A stretch of 8,992 bases of DNA from Chloroflexota bacterium (GTDB lineage: Bacteria > Chloroflexota > Dehalococcoidia > Lucifugimonadales > Australimonadaceae): contig JAQBVZ010000019.1 of NCBI GenBank assembly GCA_027625205.1, forward strand, positions 1-8,992. Direction: 5' to 3'. The position numbers and the translations under genes are program-made. How positions within the stretch are numbered: the stretch's first letter is position 1; every line of letters begins with the position of its first letter. The notes beneath the pieces were generated by a model that was not told where the DNA came from, did not search any database, and was given only the letters and a program-made list of their open reading frames with translations. Of the stretch, positions 1 to 5,684 are shown piece by piece.

Positions 1-2046
1 AAGTATGTTGGTGATGCCCACCTCGCTCGCAATGGCTGCCGCCGTGGCCTTGGTGTCGCCCGTCAGCATCACAACCTCAATGCCCATGCGCTGGAGTTGC
101 GCCACCGCCTCAGCAGACTCTGGCCGCAGGGTGTCTGCCACTCCCAGCAGACCAATGATCTGCTGTCCACGGATGACCGCCATGGGCGTCTTGCCTGCCT
201 CCGCCAGCTTTGTGGCTTTCGACTGAACGCTCTCTATGGCAAGCCCTGCCTGCTCCACCAGCCGCATGCTGCCAACTGCCACCCACTCACCAGCTACCTG
301 GGCTCGCACGCCCAGCCCCGGTGCAGACTGGAAGCCCTCTGTGGGCTGAGGATCAATACCGCGCTCCTTTGCGCCCTCCACAATTGCACTGGCGACAGGG
401 TGCTCACTGGCGCGTTCAACCGATGCAGCCAGCCGGAGCACATCCTCTTCCGACGCATCGTTCAGCGTGATGATGTCCGTCAGCCGAGGCACACCACGGG
501 TGAGGGTGCCCGTCTTGTCAAGCACCACCACCTGGAGCTTGTGGGCCGTCTCCAACGCACCGGCGTCCCGCACCAACACGCCGTGCTCAGCTCCCTTGCC
601 GGTGCCCACCATGATGGCCGTAGGCGTGGCGAGACCCAAGGCACACGGGCAGGCGATGATCAGCACGGCTATGACGTTCAGCAGCGCGAACTGGTACGAC
701 GGCTCCGGGCCGAAGAACATCCACACGGCAAACGTGAGGGCTGCTATGCCAAGCACTACCGGGACGAAGTATGACGCCACCGTGTCAGCCAGGCGTTGGA
801 TGGGCGCTTTGGAGCCCTGCGCCTTCTGCACAAGCTTGATGATTTGAGCCAGCGCCGTTTCCTTGCCCACTTTGGTTGCCGTGAAGGTGAAGCTCCCCGC
901 CGCGTTTACGGTACCGCCGTAGACCTGCGCCTCCGGGCCCTTTTCCACGGGGATGCTCTCACCGGTGAGCATGCTTTCATCCACAGTCGAGTAGCCGTCG
1001 TTGACCTGTCCGTCCACGGGGACGCGCTCTCCCGGCCTGACGATAATCACGTCACCAGCAACCACGTCCTCCAACGGGATATCAATATCCTCACCGTCAC
1101 GCACCACGCGTGCCGTCCGGGGCGTCAGCCCCATGAGGGAGCGGATGGCCTCTGAGGCCTGCCCCTTGGCCCGCGCCTCCAGGAACCGGCCAAAGAGTAT
1201 CAGCGCAATAATGGTGGCTGAGGTGTCAAAGTAGGTGCCGGTGGCCTGCGGGAAGAGGTCGCCGAAAAATGTGATGACGACGCTGTAAGCGTACGCCACC
1301 GACGTACCCAGCGCGATGAGTGAGTTCATGTTGGAGGTGCGGTGCTTGAGAGCCCCCCACGCGCCGTTGTAGAACTGCTTGCCTGCCCAGAACTGGACAG
1401 GCGTTGCTATTGTCATGGCTATCAGGTTTACGCCAAATGCACTGAGAGCCTCTTCAATGCCAGGCGTGAACATCATCACCATGATGGCCACGGAACCGGC
1501 AAGGCTGACCGTGAACTTGGTCCTGAGCCTACGTATCTCTTGGGTACGGGATAGCCGCTCAAGGTCTGCGGACATTTCATCAGCGCTCTGGATGGCTTCA
1601 ACCGTGTAACCAGCGGCTTCCACCACCTGGGTCATGGCCTCCAGGCTGACTGCGTCCCGTACAAAGTCCACCGTCACTTGCCCTGTCGCGGCGTTGACTG
1701 CTGCGCTCACCACGCCGTCCAATGCAACCAGCCGTTGCTCAATGGACTTTGCGCCTCCAGCGTCGCCAAGGTCAGGCACCACCAAGCTCACCTGGTCCGT
1801 GCCCGCGCCATAGCCAACTGAGCGCACCGCCTGCACAAGCTTCTGCACGCCAGTCTCGTCAAGGTCGTAGGCGATGTCAGCCGTCTCTGTGGCGAGGTTC
1901 ACCGTGGCCAGGTCCACACCTGGCACGTGCTCCAGCGCACCTTGCACGGTGTGTACGCAGGCGGCGCACGTCATGCCCTCAATGCGAAGGGTTATGCGCT
2001 TCTCTTTTTGCTCTACATCTGCTGTGGCTGTCTGCGATTCTTTCAT
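1..2046 (-). CDS. copA: Copper-translocating P1B-type ATPase CopA (3' end cut by window edge)
   Basis: This inner-membrane pump uses ATP to export Cu+ from the cytoplasm. The window holds the first 682 residues. An N-terminal heavy-metal-binding domain carries GMTCAAC (Cys27, Cys30). A second domain of the same fold (about 85-150) has lost its CxxC. Membrane segments lie near 178-200, 203-225, 239-261, 270-290, 425-445 and 450-475. The actuator motif TGES is at 361-364, the ion-site CPC at 466-468, the phosphorylation motif DKTGT at 510-514 (Asp510), the nucleotide-domain His-Pro at 549-550, and TGD at 662-664. The GDGxNDxPAL hinge and the last two helices lie outside the window. CPC and the N-terminal CxxC indicate copper, and silver is a possible second substrate. 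The ATG at 2046 follows a GAGG ribosome site 7 nt upstream and starts 12 nt after the preceding stop, making this the third gene of the csoR operon. Confidence 0.96.
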   Translation of the reverse strand, partial: MKESQTATADVEQKEKRITLRIEGMTCAACVHTVQGALEHVPGVDLATVNLATETADIAYDLDETGVQKLVQAVRSVGYGAGTDQVSLVVPDLGDAGGAKSIEQRLVALDGVVSAAVNAATGQVTVDFVRDAVSLEAMTQVVEAAGYTVEAIQSADEMSADLERLSRTQEIRRLRTKFTVSLAGSVAIMVMMFTPGIEEALSAFGVNLIAMTIATPVQFWAGKQFYNGAWGALKHRTSNMNSLIALGTSVAYAYSVVITFFGDLFPQATGTYFDTSATIIALILFGRFLEARAKGQASEAIRSLMGLTPRTARVVRDGEDIDIPLEDVVAGDVIIVRPGERVPVDGQVNDGYSTVDESMLTGESIPVEKGPEAQVYGGTVNAAGSFTFTATKVGKETALAQIIKLVQKAQGSKAPIQRLADTVASYFVPVVLGIAALTFAVWMFFGPEPSYQFALLNVIAVLIIACPCALGLATPTAIMVGTGKGAEHGVLVRDAGALETAHKLQVVVLDKTGTLTRGVPRLTDIITLNDASEEDVLRLAASVERASEHPVASAIVEGAKERGIDPQPTEGFQSAPGLGVRAQVAGEWVAVGSMRLVEQAGLAIESVQSKATKLAEAGKTPMAVIRGQQIIGLLGVADTLRPESAEAVAQLQRMGIEVVMLTGDTKATAAAIASEVGITNIL

Positions 2047-2058
2047 GGCTGTGCCTCG

Positions 2059-2262
2059 CTAGATTTCCTGTTCCACTTGCTCTATTGGGCAGAGGGTGTC
2101 CGCGTAGGAGCAGAACACGCAACAATGCCCTTCCAGCGGTTTGAGCAGCGCATGGCAGTTGTCACATTCAAAGAAGTGAACGCACGCGTTTTCAGGCATC
2201 TCCGCCCTTTGGACGTGGCTGCATTCAGGGCATGTGAGGTTTGCTGTAGTGATGACTTGCAT
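2059..2262 (-). CDS. Small cysteine-rich GDCCVxC-domain protein
   Basis: This is a 67-residue protein with nine cysteines: Cys11-x2-Cys14, Cys27, Cys33-x2-Cys36, then Cys47-Cys48, Cys51 and Cys58. The layout (CPxC, MPxxAC, CxxC, GxCCVFCSY, CP) matches the small family named for its GDCCVxC motif, some members of which are selenoproteins. Here the motif reads GHCCVFC, with His in place of Asp, and all positions are Cys. The function of the family is not established. Paired CxxC motifs suggest Zn or Cu binding or a thiol role. The ATG at 2262 was chosen because it opens 4 nt after the csoR stop with an AGGT upstream. A longer in-frame start at 2349 would run deep into csoR. It sits between csoR and copA, which implies copper-induced expression and a role in metal handling (inferred). 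Confidence 0.82.
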   Translation of the reverse strand: MQVITTANLTCPECSHVQRAEMPENACVHFFECDNCHALLKPLEGHCCVFCSYADTLCPIEQVEQEI

Positions 2263-2266
2263 GGCT

Positions 2267-2533
2267 TTACCTGTTGGCGACGCCATAGAGGGCCAGCAAC
2301 TCGCCCAGTACCTCGTCGTCGCGCCCTTCTTTAATGCCTTCCACCACACAGGAGCGCAGGTGGCCGTCCAGCATCAACGTCTCCAGCTTTTCGATTCCCT
2401 TCCTGACGGCGTGGGTCTGCTGGAGCACGTCCACGCAGTAGGTGTCGGCCTCTACCATGCGTTTGATGCCCTCCAGGTGTCCGGAGAGGTAATTCAGGCG
2501 TTTCAACGCCTCTTTTTTGGTGTTTGGCAACAT
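2267..2533 (-). CDS. csoR: CsoR-family copper-sensing transcriptional repressor
   Basis: This is an 88-residue, all-helical DNA-binding protein of the CsoR/RcnR/FrmR (DUF156) family, of normal length. The Cu+ ligands of characterised CsoR proteins are present with the right spacing: Cys33, His58 and Cys62, matching Cys36/His61/Cys65 of the Mycobacterium tuberculosis protein. The second-shell pair is also kept (Tyr32, Glu78). This argues for copper rather than nickel (RcnR) or formaldehyde (FrmR). The family binds operators as a tetramer and lets go when Cu+ binds. The ATG at 2533 has a strong AAGGAGT ribosome site at 2541-2547, 7 nt upstream. It is the first gene of an operon with the GDCCVxC protein and copA, and a G/C-tract inverted repeat in its leader is a likely self-regulating operator. 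Confidence 0.95.
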   Translation of the reverse strand: MLPNTKKEALKRLNYLSGHLEGIKRMVEADTYCVDVLQQTHAVRKGIEKLETLMLDGHLRSCVVEGIKEGRDDEVLGELLALYGVANR

Positions 2534-2588
2534 CTTTAGGACTCCTTAGTCATGGCTCAGGGTGCGTGGCCAGAGGGCTTGTCACCCA

Positions 2589-2605
2589 ACCCCCGTGGGA
2601 GGGGT
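2589..2605. promoter_or_regulatory. Candidate CsoR operator
   Basis: The site is an inverted repeat with ACCCC at 2589-2593 and GGGGT at 2601-2605, separated by 7 nt. On the minus strand it begins ATACCCC and ends CGGGGGT. Known CsoR operators are GC-rich pseudopalindromes of this C-tract/G-tract kind, often flanked by TA. It lies just downstream of the predicted -10 of the csoR promoter, where a bound repressor would block initiation. The spacer is longer than in some described sites, so the exact boundaries are uncertain. Confidence 0.6.
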
Positions 2606-2611
2606 ATAGCC

Positions 2612-2640
2612 ATCGTACACCTAGGCGATGTGACGGTCAA
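2612..2640 (-). promoter_or_regulatory. Sigma70-like promoter of the csoR-copA operon
   Basis: Read on the minus strand, a -35 hexamer TTGACC (2640-2635) and a -10 hexamer TACGAT (2617-2612) are separated by exactly 17 nt. Transcription would start near 2605, inside or at the edge of the candidate CsoR operator, leaving a leader of about 70 nt before the csoR ATG. The call rests on hexamer similarity and on this geometry. Confidence 0.5.
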
Positions 2641-2667
2641 GGAAGGGGTGTACGTGCGACCAGAGAA

Positions 2668-3345
2668 CTAGATTATGTTGGTTTGGACAAGCGAGATATC
2701 GGAGTCGAATTTGTCTATGACCCCAATCATCATCAGGCCAACGATTATGCTGCTAATTAGGGCCAGCGTGCCAAGGATTACGATTTGGATGCGGAGCAGA
2801 AACCAGAATCGTTTGGAGGTGGCGGGAGCGTTCGGGGTAGACGCAAACCAAAACATCAAAAGCCCGAATGTTGCAGCCATTGCTATAGCAGCGACAATTC
2901 GATAGATATCAACCGAGCCAGCAGAGTGAATGTAGTAATAAATCCATAGCAGAATCGCCGTAGTAAGAAAAGCCCCGATCACGGCCAGTACAACTGCGGT
3001 GGGAGCCCAAACTGCAAGACGAGCAGTAGCTTCAACTCGACTGGACGTGGACTTCTCCGGCTCGACAGCTACTTGCTGCTTGGGCGGACGGCTGGGTTCG
3101 GCGTTGGTGGTCGGTTTCTTAGGTTCAGCGGTCGCCTGATGCTCTGGTGGATGGTTGGGCTCGAAGTCGATGGTTGTTTTCTTACCCCACCATTCACGGA
3201 GCCTTTGCCAGTCCCTGGCGCCAGCTGCTTTTTGCTCAGCCCACCAATTTCCCAGTGACGGGTTCTTGCTGGAAGGTTTCTGGTCGTCGGACGTGTCAGT
3301 TGCTTGGGAGTCGTCAGGCGGCGGCTCCCCATTGGCGCTCACCAT
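2668..3345 (-). CDS. Unrecognised membrane protein with Pro-rich N-terminus and three TM segments
   Basis: This 225-residue protein matches no family that I recognise. Residues 1-105 are hydrophilic and probably disordered. They contain a Trp-rich patch (five Trp between 34 and 53, including two WW pairs) and a two-copy 21-residue repeat (about 61-81 and 82-102) with an EPxxPPxxQ...EPxKxT pattern. Three hydrophobic helices follow near 111-138, 148-168 and 182-210, ending in a short polar tail. No catalytic motif is visible and there is no cleavable signal peptide. The ATG at 3345 is supported by a GGAGG ribosome site at 3352-3356, 6 nt upstream, and by a promoter-like pair farther up. It stands alone, upstream of csoR on the same strand, with a 134-nt gap holding the csoR promoter. 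It could be a membrane-anchored scaffold or stress protein, but nothing settles this. Confidence 0.75.
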   Translation of the reverse strand: MVSANGEPPPDDSQATDTSDDQKPSSKNPSLGNWWAEQKAAGARDWQRLREWWGKKTTIDFEPNHPPEHQATAEPKKPTTNAEPSRPPKQQVAVEPEKSTSSRVEATARLAVWAPTAVVLAVIGAFLTTAILLWIYYYIHSAGSVDIYRIVAAIAMAATFGLLMFWFASTPNAPATSKRFWFLLRIQIVILGTLALISSIIVGLMMIGVIDKFDSDISLVQTNII

Positions 3346-3388
3346 CGGTCACCTCCAGAGGTTGCAGCTCATCTGAGACACGTATTGG

Positions 3389-3417
3389 ATTCTGCGTCTC
3401 TGTGATGGCATAGTCAA
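3389..3417 (-). promoter_or_regulatory. Candidate promoter of the three-TM protein gene
   Basis: On the minus strand, TTGACT (3417-3412) and CAGAAT (3394-3389) are separated by 17 nt. This would give a leader of about 40 nt ahead of the ATG at 3345. The -35 is close to consensus and the -10 matches at 4 of 6 positions. Confidence 0.4.
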
Positions 3418-3482
3418 CCGAGTAAATACCTAGTCATCGCATCGGAGTCTAAACGTTCCGGTTTTCCCTTAGCGTATCGCGC

Positions 3483-3488
3483 TATACT
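3483..3488 (+). promoter_or_regulatory. Possible -10 element upstream of the small membrane protein
   Basis: TATACT at 3483-3488 is a good -10 hexamer placed 36 nt before the ATG at 3525. The matching -35 region (about 3460-3466, GGTTTTC) is poor, so the call depends mainly on the -10 and on its position in a divergent intergenic region. Confidence 0.3.
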
Positions 3489-3524
3489 ACGGCGGACCGG
3501 ATAGCACCACCTCGTGAGACAACA

Positions 3525-3716
3525 ATGCAGGACATGACCGCCATAGGCTTCGCTATCTTCGCGTCGCTGCTGATTGTTGCAGTAGTCATATTGGCCCTTG
3601 CCATGGTCACCAGCCTCACGATAGTGGGAGCGCTGGTGCTCCTGGCGGTGGTGGACGCGGTCATCCTCATTGGCGGGTATCTAATCATCCGCCGCGCTGC
3701 TTCATCTGCACAATGA
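3525..3716 (+). CDS. Small two-helix membrane protein, function unknown
   Basis: This 63-residue protein consists almost entirely of two hydrophobic segments, near residues 7-28 and 31-55. It ends in a short cytoplasm-type tail with two adjacent arginines (RRAASSAQ). No family is recognised. Hydrophobicity throughout, GC-rich third positions like the neighbouring genes, and a TATACT element 36 nt upstream support a real gene. The ribosome site is weak (GTGAGA region), which lowers certainty. The opposite strand also has an open frame here, but its product is a low-complexity Arg/Thr/Ser/Met-rich sequence typical of a shadow. The stop is 60 nt before the LLM oxidoreductase gene, so it could be the first gene of that transcription unit. 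An association with that enzyme is only a possibility. Confidence 0.55.
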   Translation: MQDMTAIGFAIFASLLIVAVVILALAMVTSLTIVGALVLLAVVDAVILIGGYLIIRRAASSAQ

Positions 3717-3776
3717 CTAGCTACGTGCATATGGTAAACTCGGCGACGCTCTCACCCTAACGCCTCAGGAGCATCC

Positions 3777-4778
3777 ATGGAGTTTGGCCTCTACCTTCGT
3801 TCCTTCATGTCTGACCGCTCCAAGCCCTTTCATGAGCAAATAGAGGAGGCGGTTGAGATATGCCACGTGGCCCGGGACGTCGGCTTCTCCCTGATCTCCG
3901 TTCCACAGCACTGGGCCTCCTACCCCACGGTATGGCCTGACACTTTTACGACTCTGGCCCGCCTGGCCCCTGAGACGGGAGACATGAAGCTGTTAACAGG
4001 CATCTTGCTCCTGCCGCTGCATAACCCGCTGCAGGTTGCGGAGTCTACGGTGACCCTGGACCACATCTCCAACGGACGTTTCATCCTAGGTGTGGGTAAT
4101 GGCTATAGGGAGACGGAGTTGGAGGCGGTGGGCGCCACACGTAAAGACAGGGTGCCCCGGCTGACGGAGTCCATAGAGATCATGAAGCGATTGTGGACCG
4201 GTGAAGAGGTGGACTATGAAGGGAAGTACTGGACCATCCACGAGGCCCAGATGGGCTTTACATCAGTACAACAGCCCCACCCGCCCATATGGTTGGCATG
4301 TCAGAGTGCTGGCGCGGCCCGCAGGGCGGCGCGGCTTGCTGACGCCATCTACGTCGCGCCCCAGGTTGGTTATGAAGACGTGAAAGCGCTGGCGCAAATT
4401 TGTGCCGATGAGCGAGCCGCCTTGAGACGAGAGGGCCGCGGGACGGTGGCCCTCAGCAGGGGAATTAGCCTTGCTGCCAACAAGGAACAGGCGTTGAAGG
4501 AGGCGCGGGAGGCCGCAGAGTCGTCCTATCGTACCTACAGCACGTGGAATATGCAGGAGGAGAGCATGGTCCAAATACATATCTCTTCTGACAGTGAGAT
4601 ATCAGATTGGGCGGTGGCCGGCAGCGCCGACGATTGCCTTGAGCAGTTCACCGCACTGCGGGATGAGGCGGGCGTGGACACGGTGGTTACCACGATATAC
4701 AACCTCCCCAAGGGGCTTGAGGCCCGCAAGGAGTACCTGCAACGGTTCTCAGAGCAGGTCATTCAACGCATGAGCTAG
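3777..4778 (+). CDS. LLM-class flavin/F420-dependent oxidoreductase
   Basis: This 333-residue protein is a bacterial luciferase-like (LLM) TIM-barrel enzyme of normal length. It would use FMN or coenzyme F420 to oxidise, reduce or monooxygenate an organic substrate in the cytoplasm. The N-terminal strand MEFGLYL and the family signature LDHISNGRFILGVGNGY (residues 94-110) are characteristic, followed by RxxRLTESIEIMKRLWTGE (125-143) and the PHPPIWLA strand (167-174). Sequence alone does not tell FMN-dependent monooxygenase from F420-dependent dehydrogenase. The ATG at 3777 has AGGAG at 3767-3771, 5 nt upstream. The gene ends 39 nt before the FAD subunit of a molybdenum hydroxylase on the same strand. 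It is therefore probably cotranscribed and may act on the same substrate or its product (inferred). The substrate is unknown. Confidence 0.93.
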   Translation: MEFGLYLRSFMSDRSKPFHEQIEEAVEICHVARDVGFSLISVPQHWASYPTVWPDTFTTLARLAPETGDMKLLTGILLLPLHNPLQVAESTVTLDHISNGRFILGVGNGYRETELEAVGATRKDRVPRLTESIEIMKRLWTGEEVDYEGKYWTIHEAQMGFTSVQQPHPPIWLACQSAGAARRAARLADAIYVAPQVGYEDVKALAQICADERAALRREGRGTVALSRGISLAANKEQALKEAREAAESSYRTYSTWNMQEESMVQIHISSDSEISDWAVAGSADDCLEQFTALRDEAGVDTVVTTIYNLPKGLEARKEYLQRFSEQVIQRMS

Positions 4779-4817
4779 CTTTTAGTAGCAGGTCCGAGGC
4801 CAGGGAGCAACGTTAGC

Positions 4818-5684
4818 ATGACCAGGTTTGATTACGTCCGCCCTTCCACCGTGGCTGAAGCCGTTGGCCTTCTGGAGGCCCATGGTGACGACGCCCTTGC
4901 TATTGCGGGCGGCACCGCCACGGTGCTGCTGCTTCAGAAGCGAATGTTGCGCCCGGAATTGGTCGTGGACCTTGGCGGCCTGCCGGGGCTGACGGGCGTG
5001 GAACAGAATGGCGGTGGACTGCGCATCGGCGCGCTGACGCCTATCCGAGCCATAGAACGCGACGCCATAGTACGCGGCACGCATCACCTGCTGGCGGAGG
5101 CTGCATCGCAGGTGGCAGGCGTCAGAGTGCGGAACGCCGCCACCGTTGGCGGGTCCGTGTGCTTTGGAGAACCCCAGACCGATCTACCGCCAGCCCTCCT
5201 CGCCATGAACGCAACGGCCACAATTGCAGGCTCTCAGGGTAGCCGTGACGTGCCTCTGGAGGAGTTCTTTCTTGGCCCTTATGAGACGGCGCGAGAGCAA
5301 GGCGAGGTGCTGACCCACCTATCTGTGCCCACGCCTGTGCCTGGTTCGGGCGGGTGCCACGTGAAATTCACCATGGGCTCGCCAGAGAACAAGCCGGTTG
5401 CCAACGTTTCGGCGCTGGTGACGGTGGATGCGTCTACGCGCGCGCTTGCGGATGTGCGTATCGTCATGGGTGCGGTAGGCGGTGTGCCTATGTTGGCGCA
5501 TAAAGCGAACGACACGCTCAAAGGAGAGCGCCCCAGCGATGCGTTGATTGCTCAGGCGGCTGTGCGAGCGTCAGAGGAGGCGGACCCGGTGGAGGACCTG
5601 CGGGGCTCCGTCTGGTACAAACGACGGATTATCAAAGTGCTGGTTGAAAGGGCGTTACGTTGCGCGATAGAGCGAGCGAACTAA
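4818..5684 (+). CDS. Molybdenum hydroxylase FAD-binding medium subunit (CoxM/CutM-like)
   Basis: This 288-residue subunit passes electrons from the [2Fe-2S] clusters of the hydroxylase to FAD and on to an acceptor. It has the usual family length. The N-terminal segment FDYVRPSTVAEAVGLL leads into the first FAD loop AGGTAT (30-35). The second FAD motif TVGGSVCF (109-116), followed by TDLPPALLAMNA (121-132), corresponds to the family TIGGNxxxxxPxxDxPPALLALxA. The C-terminal part is the CO-dehydrogenase flavoprotein C-terminal domain. The ATG at 4818 lies 10 nt after GGGAG (4803-4807). Its 3' end overlaps the large-subunit gene by 25 nt, which suggests translational coupling. The second FAD motif has Ser-Val-Cys-Phe where Asn-Ile-Ala is commoner, a modest departure. 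Confidence 0.94.
   Translation: MTRFDYVRPSTVAEAVGLLEAHGDDALAIAGGTATVLLLQKRMLRPELVVDLGGLPGLTGVEQNGGGLRIGALTPIRAIERDAIVRGTHHLLAEAASQVAGVRVRNAATVGGSVCFGEPQTDLPPALLAMNATATIAGSQGSRDVPLEEFFLGPYETAREQGEVLTHLSVPTPVPGSGGCHVKFTMGSPENKPVANVSALVTVDASTRALADVRIVMGAVGGVPMLAHKANDTLKGERPSDALIAQAAVRASEEADPVEDLRGSVWYKRRIIKVLVERALRCAIERAN

Noticed and set aside
97..774. Plus-strand 225-residue open frame inside copA
   Set aside because: Low-complexity His/Arg-rich translation antisense to strongly conserved ATPase motifs. It is a shadow.
2059..2262. Selenocysteine in the GDCCVxC protein
   Set aside because: All motif positions are Cys codons and the gene ends in TAG, with no in-frame TGA.
2059..2349. A 96-residue version of the GDCCVxC protein starting at 2349
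   Set aside because: It would overlap csoR by over 80 nt. Family similarity begins near the ATG at 2262, which sits at normal operon spacing.
3482..3730. Minus-strand 82-residue frame opposite the small membrane protein
   Set aside because: Arg/Thr/Ser/Met-rich composition typical of the complement of a hydrophobic coding strand.
3713..3760. 15-codon ORF overlapping the stop of the small membrane protein (ATGA)
   Set aside because: Too short, with no ribosome site distinct from coding sequence and no recognisable leader-peptide pattern.
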